Assembly: GCA_959347315.1 (NCBI GenBank)
Contig: OY365810.1
Location: 8,589,647 to 8,653,646 of the forward strand
Direction of reading: 5' to 3'
DNA length: 64,000 bases
Source: Bimastos eiseni
Lineage: Eukaryota > Annelida > Clitellata > Crassiclitellata > Lumbricidae
How positions within the stretch are numbered: position 1 is the first letter of the stretch; every line of letters starts with the position of its first letter. The notes below the pieces were generated by a model, which was not told the DNA's origin, did not search any database, and saw only the letters and a program-made list of their open reading frames with translations. Below, in pieces: positions 1 through 11,600 of the stretch. Both the position numbers and the translations under genes were made by a program.

Positions 1-770
1 ATTACTCTTCACATTCTAGCTTAATTCACATAGGCCAATTGAAGTTGGGACTGAAAACTGTCTCACTGAAGGCACACATCGCTCTAAGAAAATACAAGGA
101 AGTTCCACTTCCAGGTGTTTCAACAAGTTGGAGGTTTCAGCCGCCGTCCAAGAGTTTCAAAATTCTCTGAAGAAATTTTACAGGGGTCAGAGCCTTGTGA
201 CGTCATACTTGAGGCGGTTGTGACATTTGTGAGGACGTGTGACGAAGGGTGGAGGGGTAAAAATTGACGGCCTCTTAATCGTAGAAACAATATACTCCAT
301 GGGACAATTAACCTTTACCACTTCTGAGGCAGCTGTGACCAAATTTAATGCGTTTGAAATAATAATTGGAGAAGGATTAATAATGGTTAGAACTGACTCC
401 ACGAATCAATATAACGTGGGATAAAAATAACAGACTCTGACTAATTAATTACGAAAATTGTAGCTAGGGCATAACCGGAAATCGCCTCGAACATTCGCCT
501 CGACCGAAAATTTAACTATTCGGGAGTATTCGCCTTGGCAAATATTACACTTGATTCAGGATATGCGAGTTAGCTTACTCCAACGACAGCCTTGTCGAAT
601 GCATTGGGAAAGTCCAGCGATATTGATAGAAGTAGGCCTTCAAGAGGTTCATTATTGCAACGTAGGCCTATCTAGAATCTCATCGTCGAGAGCATGAGGG
701 CGTATGTGTTGAAGTTAGAGAGCCGAAAAGCATAACATGGCTCTAAATGAGTACGTGCAGGCATAATGTA
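1..770. other. Left edge, no gene seen
   Basis: No coding region could be supported here. The only structure noted is a stretch of about 25 bases near 552-576 (TTGATTCAGGATATG core) that recurs near 2228-2252, so the repeats in between sit between two copies of it. Confidence 0.5.
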
Positions 771-777
771 ATGTAAT

Positions 778-1480
778 ATAATGGATCACTTATATAGCGC
801 CACTCGAATCAGAGGCTCTCACGACTCAGCACAAAGCTAAACAGAAAAAAAGGAAATACTGCAGGCGCTTCCGGAAGGCAGCAATGGAGAGTGAGCAGCT
901 CCTTCCGAAGAGGAAGGGGAGGCTGTTCCAGCTGGTGAGACCCACGTAGCCAAAGCTCATGGATTGGGCCGTGGCAGAGCGCATGCGGGGAACCATCAGA
1001 AGTCCGCGGGCAGGGGAATGAAGGAACACCGGTGCGGAATAGTGGAGACCCTAGTTTAGAGAGCGAGAAGGTAAGTTGGGCAGACCCAAGAAAACAGCCA
1101 GAACGAGTTGAACAAAGATCACAGAGAGTGACCGGTCAGAGAGAAACGAGCGCAGCCAGAGGAGCGCTCCATCAGAGATACCGACGGAAGTGGAAAGAGC
1201 GGTCAATTAGGATAGAGTGATGAACAGTGTCAAAGGCCGCACTTATGTCGAAGAGCACCAAGAGAGTCACTTTACCGGAGTCAATGGATCCAAAGATGTC
1301 GTCTAGGAGATGAGACAGCAGGGTTTCCGTAGAGTGAAGCTTCCTGAACCCAGATTGCAAAGGAGGCATGAGAGAATTATAATCCAGATAAATGGGCAGC
1401 TGGGAGGCAAAACAGCGCTCGAGGAGTTTATAAAGGAAAGATACTGGTCGATAGATTGCTGGAAGGGTGGGGTCCAGACT
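778..1480 (-). mobile_element. L2/CR1-like non-LTR retrotransposon fragment
   Basis: Read on the minus strand, about 1172-1440 gives the start of a reverse-transcriptase domain with the pattern PLQSGFRKxHSTETLL followed by LFDISAAFDTVHH, which holds the first catalytic Asp. About 826-1029 gives the end of the domain (GYVGLTSWNSLP then FRKRLQYFLF). The middle, including the YADD block, is missing, and stops interrupt the join, so this is a dead, internally deleted copy. The 3' end near 781-800 carries CTTATATAGCGCC, the short tail also found at 24361-24394 and 41415. Such elements copy themselves through an RNA and usually arrive 5'-truncated. Confidence 0.8.
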
Positions 1481-1579
1481 CAGGCTGTCAACGGGTACTC
1501 GGGTACCCGGGTTTTACTTGAACATATGCCAGAAATAATCCCTTGGTCATATTGGCTGAGTGCCCGGGCAGTGAAAGTC

Positions 1580-2040
1580 AGAGTTGTATGGTCTCGAGAC
1601 AGTGTCTCGGTCTCGAGACGTCTCGAGACAGTTTTTTAGTGTCTCGGTCTCGGAAGCCTGCTGTCTCGGTCTCGGTCTCGAGGTAGTGTCTCGAATTTGT
1701 AGAAACTGTCTTGAAGTGAATGTCTTATTTTGTCTCGAACAAGCGGTCTCGATAAGTTTCGCGTGAACTGTCTTAAAATGTTGCGCGGCAATATAACAAC
1801 TGTTCTCAGGAATTTGTACCATATACATTATAAGTTTCAAATTAAAATTACAAATAATCATTATTCTCGAAAACTGATACATTAGCATTTTACAGCATTT
1901 TATATAGGATCATTTGTCTTTTACTGTCTCGTACTGTCTTGAACCTAGTGTCTCGGTCTCGGTCTTGGTACCTCACTGTCTCGGTCTTGGTCTCGGCACC
2001 TCACTGTCTCGGTCTCGTCTTGGTCTTGAAGTTTGAAGTC
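1580..2040. repeat. GTCTCG-rich repeat, copy 1
   Basis: The stretch is dominated by irregular head-to-tail and inverted copies of GTCTCG and its variant GTCTTG, several forming palindromes such as TCTCGAGA. An AT-rich segment of about 170 bases (about 1750-1920) separates two GTCTCG-rich blocks. The block around 1730-1785 is nearly identical to 47968-48015, so this is a dispersed family. Open frames across it (for example 1584-1766) come from the repeat. Palindromic GGGTACCCG words flank it near 1500 and 2140. Confidence 0.75.
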
Positions 2041-3380
2041 TTACATACAACACTGGTGAAAATCGGTTCTCGGGTAACGAAATTCCGTAAAAAATGCGTA
2101 TTTTTCATATTTCCTAACAAAATATCCGCGCGGTCGGGTACCCGGGTAGTGATTTCAACATTTTTTTACAGCCTTAGTTCAAACCCAGTCGTTAAAGGGA
2201 CGGAAAAACCAATATTATTTTGGAACTTGATTCAGGATATGCAAGTCAGCCATTTTTGCCTGTAATTATAGTGGGCTAGTTTTGGATGGCATCAGATTGA
2301 CTTGTAGCCATAGAACCCGGACTCAACCCGACTATTGTGAGAGGCGTACGAGCGAACCAGCCTGCCTACGCCTCAACATTAAGGCACGTAGGCTTATAGC
2401 GCTTGCTTATATTTGTGACTAGTTGAAAACAGAGCATACTCAGAATCAGGCAATCGTCACAATTTAACTGAAATTAAACGCAAAACTGCTGAATTGCTTG
2501 AGATAGATTGTATACTAATCATGTTCATCTGGTTGGAACTAACCCGAACTTTGTTTGCATTTTCCCTTCACTTTGGTATGGCCTCCATTCTCAAGTCCGC
2601 TCAACCATTGTGGCTGGCAGACCTGTGCATCCTTCCGCTGTCTTAATTCAAATCTTTTCTCCCTTAGCCCTTTGCACTAGGAACGTCTTTGACTGGATTT
2701 TACAGCGAGAAGCGCTCAAGAAATTCTTTAATACAAAACGTGCTCTGCTATTGAAACTCTGCGAATAAAACATCACGCGGTAAAAAAACGATTCACAAGT
2801 CTTTGAATAGCTACGCCGCAAGATGGATTCTACAGAGCAATTGAAGTTATGACAGTTAGACTCAGCTGAAAGAGAAAATGAAACGGATGGGACAAAAGGA
2901 TTAAGAAAATCTCTTGTCGTTTTTATACTACTGCATCTTCTTCTGCAAGAACAGAAGGTAATAATTTTTATTTACTAATACTAGACATTGTCTGTTTGAA
3001 TATACATCTGAGACATTATTTGTTATATTTTTTATCAAATAGGGACCTACTCAATGGGTCTACCCGTAATAGATGTACAGGAAATGGTATTAAGCTGTGC
3101 CGGAATGGTATTAAGCGAATAAGAAATAAAATCACTTTATGATTCAATATCAGTAAAATAGGAAATAGAGTTCAAAGTTTACCGAGATGCAAATAGCGAT
3201 GCTATAGTCTAGGCTGGAAATAACAGGAACAGAATAATGAGCCGAATAAGAAACTGTACTCAGCTGCCATTCTTCATTCTCAACGTAGGCCTACTATTTG
3301 ACCATGGGGTGAACTGTTAACCCTGGATATGACTATTGTGGTTGACTTGCGAAGATAGTTTTGTTGGTGAACCCAGGCAG
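2041..3380. other. Intergenic, nothing recognised
   Basis: I see no supported gene, RNA or named repeat. The open frame at 2508-2768 has no recognisable domain and no splice or promoter context that I could find. Confidence 0.4.
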
Positions 3381-3384
3381 CACA

Positions 3385-3475
3385 CAGACTTTAAGAAAAC
3401 GTTGACCTATGGTTAGCGGAAACGTTCATCCAACGTTTGGATAAAACGTTAATCAAACGTTGTTTTGGTCGTTGT
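3385..3475. repeat. AACGTT cluster
   Basis: Five AACGTT hexamers, mostly in the form AAACGTT or CAACGTT, occur within about 75 bases, in a stretch introduced by CAGGCAGCACACAGAC and closed by GTAGGGTTCC. Repeated AACGTT words of this kind mark the subterminal part of dispersed DNA elements in several invertebrate genomes. Only one copy lies in this window. Confidence 0.45.
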
Positions 3476-4059
3476 AGGGTTCCGTGCCTGCGCATTTTGA
3501 TCCTGTCACTTCAAGTTCATGTTAAAGTTTGCTTGTCGGTATCAAAAATGATGGTAAGGGCCTGTTGAACAATTTTCGTCCGTGGCGAAGCATTCACACA
3601 CAAAATTAAGCGTGAGGGCTCGAAACCCTCAGTGGCCTGTGTGCACTATATAAACTGCAATAGCATTTTATGAGAATTGAGAATATGTGGCATGTATGGA
3701 TTCAGAGTCAGTATTTGCATGTGCCATAAACATGCTTATTACCAGTAAAACCAGCGATGACTATTATTGACTCATCTCTTAAGAAATGTAGAAAATTGTG
3801 CATTTTGTCCCAGTCATTTTAAATGTATATCAAAGCTTTTATCGGTACATCAATTTGTAGGTAAGCGTAGGCCTATATAGATCAATTTTGTCCGAGGATG
3901 AGCATACATAAACGATGAAGAGTTTGGTGAAAAACCCTCTTCGGCCGTTTCAAAATATGTTAGCTTATACAACGTCTGATGGGTTGATCGGATTTGGACA
4001 TATGTGGTATGGTTGGGTTCAGAGTGCAGGTTCAGTGCAAGGAAATGTGAGTCCATATT

Positions 4060-4172
4060 TTCATCATCATCATCATCATCATCATCATTACCATCATCAT
4101 CGTCATCATCATTGTCATCGCCATCGTCATCATCGTCATCGTCATCGTCGTCGTGGTCATCATCATCATCAT
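4060..4172. repeat. CAT/CGT trinucleotide microsatellite
   Basis: The run is (ATC)n with scattered GTC interruptions. It produces artificial poly-His and poly-Ser frames on the plus strand and a poly-Asp frame on the minus strand (3850-4311), none of which I accept as a gene. Confidence 0.95.
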
Positions 4173-4460
4173 GTGCCATGGGTCGAAGACCCATAAACTT
4201 GTGCTCATCCAATGCAGCCTCTATAATTTGTTTCCAAAGTTCTCTGTCTTGCGCTGCAACTTTTAGATCTTGAAACTTCCTTACACACCATTCCATAATA
4301 ATTATTATCACTCATCCACTCTCTATTTGGTCTTGCTCGTCCCATTTTTCCATTCATAACTTGCATCGTGAAATTACTATTTGACATTGCGTAGTTAATT
4401 TTGTTACTATTATACTTATGAATCCAAGATATAATTATGCAAATTGTAAGCGACACGCGC

Positions 4461-4752
4461 ATGTTGAAGGTACTAAGCAACCTATCGGTTTAATAGGCCA
4501 CTGCTGCATAGGCAAAGCACGTGATGTGGTCAGCGCGCGAACTTATAAAAGATGCTGACGGGCAGTTTTACTACTAGATTTGTCGGAGTTAAGAGTATAT
4601 GGCGTTTTAAACTTGTGTTGCTGTTTTGTCGATATGTACGACTATCTGTTTATTAATTTATTTATTTTTCAATAATAAAGTTCAACAACGAATGCCGAGT
4701 CTTTTGTGTAGTTTAAACATACCTTGAAAAGTCGGTCTACAGTTACGAGGAG
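4461..4752 (+). mobile_element. Possible LTR and primer-binding site of a Gypsy-like element
   Basis: The segment begins TGTTGAAGG, has TATAAAAG at about 4551-4558 and a poly(A) signal AATAAAG near 4674, and ends GGTCTACA at about 4734-4741, so it has TG...CA borders. It is followed by GTTACGAGGAGG, which resembles the primer-binding region of Gypsy-type elements. Promoter and poly(A) signal close together inside TG...CA borders is the layout of an LTR. No gag or pol was recognised downstream and no second LTR was found, so it is a degraded 5' piece or a chance look-alike. Confidence 0.4.
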
Positions 4753-5620
4753 GAGAGTTTTTGAATGTCAGTTCGCCTTGAGAAGGAAGAAAGCGGGCTG
4801 ACATGCTTCATCTCATCTTAATAAATTCGGTTTACCAGTCAGTCTACATATGCGTCCAAAGAGGCTTAATTTTCTTTCAAGTATTGTTTGGTTTAGATCC
4901 GCCTTTATTTCCAAATCTCTTCGAAGATTTTATTTATTACTTGTCACCCTCGATGTATATTTCTAATGTCAGTATATTTTCCCAATCCGACGTTATTCCT
5001 GTCCATGCTTCGTAAGCAGTATATATAATATTGCTGTTGGGGCCCACTAAAAACACGTAATTTTAGGATGTTAAGTTTAGTTAGCTTACTAATGTGTTTG
5101 GTATTCATGTGTTGTTTATTAAGCCCATTAAAACTCCTTTCGCCTCTCATAGCCTACTTCAATTCCTATTTCTTTATGTATCGCTCCCTGCCAAACACCA
5201 ATGTTTTTGTTTACCCAATTCCATGACTAATCTAGCTTTTTTCGCATCTATGTGCCATCCACTTACACTTTCCATAGGATTAATATGGGTATAATTATGA
5301 TAAGCATATTAGTGTGTGAGAGATCTAGCCAATGTTTTTCATCAAACCTCATTCATTTTAAATTTTCAGCTTTATATCCAGGTCTTAGAATTTCCCATCC
5401 CGAAAATTCATGACACTTCCCACTTAGGACATTTCCCTTCGGAAAGCACCCCGTTTTATCACCTACACAAATAATGATGGATAAAGTACATGTTATTCAC
5501 CATTTTAATTCGCTATGTATTATTGAATATTTAAATACCTAGCTACGCTTAAGAAGTGTGCATTACATCCTTGATTTATAATAGTAGTGTATTTTGACAA
5601 AGAATATCCTTACGCTAGCT
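4753..5620. other. Intergenic, nothing recognised
   Basis: Short frames at 4803-5015 and 5094-5294 carry no domain. GGACATTTCCC near 5428 is shared with 16249, which suggests a common, longer repeat leading into the minisatellite downstream of each. Confidence 0.4.
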
Positions 5621-5815
5621 TACCATCAGTTTCCTGCATAGAGCATGCCCTCTCAATTTGAAATAGAAGCTGCATTGATGATGTTAATTCTTGCCTAAGT
5701 CGAAGCTGGATAGATGAAAATAATCTCGTTTGAATATAAGCTAAATTTATGAAAGAATTATTGCTCAAATAGATATCTTCTTCAGGCTTGAATTAATCCC
5801 TCACAATGGAAGGGT
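5620..5815. repeat. Dispersed minisatellite, block 1 left part
   Basis: Degenerate units of roughly 35-40 bases are built around GCTCAAATGGAAGCTGGATTGATGAAAA-like words (GAAGCTGCATTGATG, GAAGCTGGATAGATGAAAA, TTGCTCAAATAGAT). A leader CCTGCAT...CATGC(C/T)CTCTC(A/G)ATTTGAAA also precedes the block at 16395-16545. Confidence 0.7.
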
Positions 5816-5849
5816 CAGCCACTCGATCCATTTTCTCCATTTAATTTTT

Positions 5850-7370
5850 CTATTTTAGAGTCTTCGGGTCCTTTTGTATTATATATTCCCATCTCATCTT
5901 CTGTCGTCCCAGACTGCGTCGTCCATTGACATCCGCTTTCATAATTCTTTTAATGCAGCTTTCGTCCTCTCTTCTCATTACATGACCGTACCATCTCATT
6001 CTGGTCTCTCATATTTATTCCGTATTACATGTCACTCCCAGCGTCTTTCTGATGTCTTCGCTCCTTTCCTTATCCTTAAGTGATATTCCAAGAATCCAAC
6101 TCAGCATTCTCATCGCCGCTCTCGCTAATAACTCTTCATCTTTCTTGGTCAATGTCCATGCTTCTGCTCCATAGATCATCGCCAGCCTTATCATTGTTTT
6201 GTAAATCTTTGACTTGAGATGAATCAGAATTTTGGTATCGCACAATACACCGGTCAAGTCCATCCATTTTTACCAAGCTACAGGTATCTTTATCCTGTCC
6301 TTGACATCATACTCACAGCCCCCTTACCATTCATTACCAAACCAAGGTATTTATAATTTTCAGTTTGTTTCAGCACATTTCCAAGCCTGTCTTTGATCAG
6401 TATTGTTTCATCAGTATTGAAGCAGACCATGCGTGCTTTCTGTTTTATTGATGTTTGTCTTAAGTCCCTTGCTTTCCAATGTTTCCCGTCAATCAGTAAA
6501 ATGTGTTTGTATCCCTCACTCCTCCGCATCTGCCACTATAAGTTCATCCGCATACAGTATATGGCACATCTCTTCATACGTGCTCCGATATACCATCCGT
6601 TACAATGATAAATAGCAGACGACTATAGGCACGATCCTTGATGTACACCAACTCTGATCACAAATTTCCCTGTGTTGCCCATACAGTCCATACTGCTCCT
6701 CACCGAGGTCGTTACAACTTCATACATTGATTTTACCAATCGCACAATTTTTTTCATAGACTCCCTTTACCCTCATATTCCAGTGAACAACCTCTTTTAG
6801 CAATCTGTCGAAAGCTTTATCCAGATCAAGAAAAGTCTAGTATCTCGTGTTTTTTCTTTTCAATAGCTTCTCCTGTACCTGTCTCAGTATGAACACCCCA
6901 TCTATTGTGCCTCTACCCGGTCAGAAACCGAACCAAATGTCATGTAGCTCAACCATTTCTATAAGACGTCTCTCGACCACCTTCTCATACACATTCAGTC
7001 CAACTTCTAGTAATTTTATTCCTCTGTAATTCCCACACTCCATTACATCTCCTTTTTGTTCGTATAATGCCAGTATTTCACTCTCTAACAATTCCTGTGG
7101 TAGTCATTCCTATTTCATGAAGTCAGTTAGAATGACGTATGACCAATCAATCCCATCATGCCAAAGTGCTTTAAACATTTCGGCAGTCAATCCAGATGGT
7201 CTTGGCGCTTTGTGTTTCTTCGTCTTTGCTACTGCTGTCTCAATTTCATTGCGGGTGATTTCCTTTTCCGGTCCCTCTACATGGCATAGTTCCTCTAATA
7301 GTTCTCTTGAATTTTCTTCATTTAGTAACTCCTCGAAGTATGTCCTCCATCTTGATCGGATTGCTCCTTC
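5850..7370 (-). mobile_element. RTE-like reverse transcriptase remnant, copy 1
   Basis: On the minus strand the order is as in an RTE-type polymerase. At 7110-7400 lies the domain entry (YFEELLNEEN..., then KTKKHKAPRPSGLTAEMFK). Around 6780-6940 is FLDLDKAFDR. Around 6540 the catalytic block reads YADE where YADD is expected. At 6015-6529 lies the C-terminal part (KYLG..., then KIYKTMIRLAMIYGAEAW and RMLSWILGISLKD). Stops and frameshifts separate these blocks, so the copy is dead. It lies inside the minisatellite, with ATTGCTCAAATAGAT on both sides (about 5759-5773 and 7375-7389). This could be a target-site duplication or simply two neighbouring repeat units. Confidence 0.82.
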
Positions 7371-7374
7371 CTCA

Positions 7375-7765
7375 TTGCTCAAATAGATGCTGGCTTGATA
7401 AACAAATGTTTTCTCAGGCAGAAGCCGAATTATTTTTAGTAGAAGACGGACTGCCACAAACAAATCATTTTTTGAACAGAAATTGGATGATGCAGTACTT
7501 ATTGCTTTAATGGAAGCTGGATGAATGACATTCATTGCTCAAATGGACTCTATATTGCTGAAAAGTGTCATGCTTGAGAAGAAATTTAATTAAGAAAAGC
7601 ATTATTGCATAAATATATGTTATCATAAAAATAAATGACTTCTGCTCAAATAGAAGCTCGATTGATGAAAACCTTGTTTTGGTTGTAGCTGGGTTGATAT
7701 AAAATTCTTCGTGAAACGGAGCAGGATCGATAAACAAAATTCTTCTTAAATGGAAGCGGAATTGA
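7375..7765. repeat. Dispersed minisatellite, block 1 right part
   Basis: This continues the block at 5620-5815 after the RTE remnant. Units contain GCTCAAATAGATGCTGGCTTGAT, GGAAGCTGGATGAATGA, GCTCAAATGGACTC, GCTCAAATAGAAGCTCGATTGATGAAAA and GTAGCTGGGTTGATA. The spacing is irregular, near 35-45 bases with divergent filler. Confidence 0.72.
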
Positions 7766-8400
7766 GTGTTTTTGAACTTATTCTAAACAAGTGAAAGTAA
7801 AAACATGGATTTGTTGGGACTGTCTTTTTTTGGCCTTTGGTAATCTGATAGATGGTGCAATCGTACCATTTCCTTAAGAGATTTTTGATTACATATCGTT
7901 GATGATGTAAACTTGCTGAAGTGGAGCTCGTCGAGTGGTTAAGCGATATTTTATTTTTTTGCATTTTTTGTCGTTGTTTTCTCTATTCTTTAATTATGTC
8001 CGTAAACATTTGAGACAATGCATTGTCATGCAAGCCTGACATGTATGCAAAATTTCAGCTCTGAAGATCGACGGGAACATACCGAAAAAAGAGTTGAAAG
8101 AACTCCGACGATCCGTCCATGACAAACTTTACGCTGCGTCCATGACAAACTGAACGCAAGCCAAGTTAATGAAAAGAGGGTAAAAGGACACAAACCCGAA
8201 GCATTTATTGGGCTACGAGATAGGCTGCAGTGCAAGGCAAGATATGATTATTCATCAACTCGAACTCACTAAACATGAATCCCAGCTCAAATATGAGGAG
8301 CAAATGTCACCGGTCTCTTGATAAAATTCATGCCTGCATTTCGACCCGGTAGAGAGTAAACCCCTCTTATCCAAATCAGAGTGACATAGAGACCTCTTCA
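7766..8400. other. Upstream region of gene 1
   Basis: No coding region was recognised. The stretch ends at the TATA box of gene 1 and probably includes its promoter-proximal sequence. Confidence 0.4.
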
Positions 8401-8407
8401 CAATTGC

Positions 8408-8415
8408 TATATAAG
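8408..8415 (+). promoter_or_regulatory. TATA box of gene 1
   Basis: TATATAAG lies about 30 bases before a plausible transcription start near 8438. It is followed by a short leader exon ending in a strong donor, CTAG|GTGAGT, at 8484/8485. The acceptor TTACAG ending at 8665 directly precedes the start codon, so promoter, leader exon and coding exon agree with each other. Confidence 0.6.
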
Positions 8416-8665
8416 ACCAGAAGCGCATTAACATGTAGGCCTACCACGCCATCAATGTCGACTGTGTTTGAAAGATGTGACTAGGTGAGTAAGTTAATAA
8501 AGTGTTGCCCGAGTTGTTGTTTACAATTATAAGCCAATCATGTTTAATCAATTTTAAGGACCTCTATATAGTTAATAGGCAGGATAAATGACCCTGTTTA
8601 ACTAGCCACATCATAGCCTTTATAATTATATATTATTGTCAGTAAGATAAATATTTTACTTACAG

Positions 8666-11600
8666 ATGAACGAAGGTTATAGGTATTCAATGCCAAAGAC
8701 AATTTTAACAAAATCATCTGGTAAGATTTGTTTACTTCTTAAAGCTAGTAATCTACAACTGAGAACTATAATATTAAATGAATGAAATATGCTACCAATA
8801 ATTGGGCCGATAAGATGAATTCCCAACTAATTCGTTCAGTGGCTACGCATTCTGTAATTTTTAATTCGCACTTAACGTGTACGTTTGATTTGCATTTGCA
8901 TGTAAGTTATATATGCCGAGTGGGGTGGCCTTCGAAAAATATGCTAATTGCCTCTTAACAGAAGCTCTGGAAGCCTTATATAGCCTATGCCTCTTGTATA
9001 GACTCGCAGCCTGGCAGCCGTTGTTATTTTAGTGACGTCCTTTTTATTAATTTAGAAGACTGGTCAAATTGATCTTAAGCCAAATTGTAAACCCGCTCTC
9101 ATGACTGAATTTGCTCCTATGATTAGGGCCGTCTGATGGAAATCTACAACACTGGTTAGTAGGCTAATTGCTGATTCATTTTCATCATCGAACTGTGTAG
9201 TCTGTCGTAGCCTTCCGTTGCGCTGAAGCTCGTTAGACAGAGGAGGGATTATGGGAATAAATTCCAAAAGCAATGAAGTTAAGCTCTTCAGTGATTCAAA
9301 TTATACATGTAGGTGGCTATTCTATGCACTGCAGCATATTATTTTAATATCAGATTAACAATGAAGTGTTGTGTTGATCTCCATTAAAGAGGAAGAGGTC
9401 ACGAAGAAAGCACGGCAAGTAGGAAAAGACAGTCAACCGAAAGCATCGAAAGAGCGGGAAAAAAAATTTCACCCTGGTAAGAAAACGCTCATATACATCT
9501 CTATATATGAAGCAAAACTTCTGCTCGTCTGTCCGGCTGTACATTTGCACAGTTTTAGAGCAATCGAAACCTTCGTCGTTGTCAAGGGGTTGGTGAACCA
9601 GCGGCCGCTCTCCTCCTGCTCACCAGGGCAAAAAACCTAGCTCAACCCGTGCAACGCCGGGTTCCCCGGCTAGTCGAATATAAATAATACATCAACTTCT
9701 TGCGTTTGTTTGGTCATTGTAAATGTAAATGCACACGATTTTCTATAGAAGGAACTGAGCAAGCAGTCGTATTGCAACATAGTGCTTACTGAATACTTCA
9801 GCTGTAGGTGTTCTTCTAGCCTGTCCTCTCAGATCTGGTCTCATCTACATGTACCTCTTTATCAGCCACCGTGCGGAACGGTGGCTGATTGGTTAGAGCG
9901 GTCGGCCTGTAACACTCAGTGTGCGCTGAATGAGCGAGTTCGACCCTCGTCCGAGGCGTCAGTCACTGTGTAGGAACCTTGAGCAAGTCCTTCGCGCACA
10001 ATTGCTCTGCAGTACAACTGCAATTGAGCCGTCGAGGCGCGTGCACTTCTGAGCAAACGATGTTGGAGGAAGGGCGATACCAAATTTCAAGAATTTCGAT
10101 TTCAATTACAATTTTTATGTGCTTATTATTCGATAGAATACCCGCAACTCCTTCCGAATCTCAGTGCCGCGCTCCATAATTCCGCAATAGTTCAGACAAT
10201 ACATCTAAACAGAGTACAGAACCGCTAGGCGCTTTTATTCGTGTAATCCTATAGCGGACGATTTGGCCTGTCGTCGCTCGACATTGTCAACATAATCTTG
10301 TACAGAAAATCTCTACACCGTGTCATAAACTTATGTGATAAGGATCCATTTTTGTATTTCATGCCTATTCGTTAACCGCAATGTTTGAAGTTTCTAGTTA
10401 CCTGAGTGAATGAATCTATATTTTGACATTATAAAATGGTTCCATTTCTCTTAACTCTAGCTTGCAGATAATGACGAACCATAATAACATATCGAGAACG
10501 TGCAATTTTAGTTTGAACAAAGTCAATCCAATAACAAAACTATTCAAAATTCAATTTGTTGAAATGTGTCAATTTTGTCCACACAAAATGTGCACACCGT
10601 TTTTGAGATGAAATTTTTAGCAGGTAACACCATTTTAATAAGGGAAGATTTTCATTATGAAGTCAAAGCGATTCGTTTAATACGCGTTTCTTTATTTTTA
10701 AGATGTTGGCAATCAGCAGAAACAGAAACAGAAGCAAGAGAGTAAGGAGTCATCCAAAGAACAGGAGCTGGTCATAGAACGAAAGCAGGAGTTGAAGAAG
10801 TCTCCAGGTATTAAACTTTAAAGAGGGAACTCAATAGAGCTAAGACACGATATTTAAATAAGTAAGTATATTCTTTGATCAGACGTCTACAAACGCACGA
10901 CGTGTACAAATAAACAGGTACGAGCAAAACATCTTTATACATATTTTGTCGAAAGTATACAAAATTACTAAAATGCCAGGAGAGCAACTAAGAGCCGACA
11001 GGATGAAAAGTCAATGGGGGTTAAGGAGCTGATACAATAATCTTATAATAAAGCCAAATCGGTTGAAATCATCAGCCAGGGGGACGACCTGTTGTGAGAA
11101 CGCGGTCGCAACTGATGCTCCACACTCTAAATAGGAGGAAGATTTCTTAGAATTTGATCAGGGTTAGAGAGAATGGATTTGAAAAGGGAGAGATCGGCTT
11201 GTCCGCAGAATTCATCAAATGATAATTGTTCACAGGGAAGCATCCCGTGTCGCACCAGCTTCCGAACAACAGCATTCAGGCGAGTAGGGAATGTCGCATT
11301 AGTAAAACCATACCATGCTGGAAACGCATGCAGAAGGCGTGCTAGAGTAGTAGCCCGCACAATCTCATGGAGGGCCACGCCATGCAGCTCATGGGCTCTA
11401 AGGACGCGCAACGCGTAGAAAGACTGATTAGCCCTAGTACAGATCCGGTCGATATGTACATCAGAGCGAAGCCTACATGGGAGTACAACCCCCAAAATGT
11501 TCATCTCTTCCGCCCTATCGATTCCAAGCATTGGAGGTGGGAAGGTATTCATCTCTGGCCCTAGGTCTACTGACAATTAACTCTTTAGATTTGGAAGCGT

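Noticed and set aside
1547..2265. Overlapping frames with GTCTCG-derived Arg/Ser/Leu repeats
   Set aside because: They come from the hexamer repeat on both strands, with no domain and no gene signals.
3850..4311. Open frames rich in Asp, His or Ser
   Set aside because: They are translations of the CAT/GTC microsatellite in different frames.
5620..7765. CRISPR-like array
   Set aside because: Units are degenerate, spacers are not unique and of constant length, and the DNA is eukaryotic.
9881..9960. A genuine tRNA gene
   Set aside because: A and B boxes are present, but the acceptor stem does not close, and the sequence continues into a body shared with a second copy, as in a SINE.
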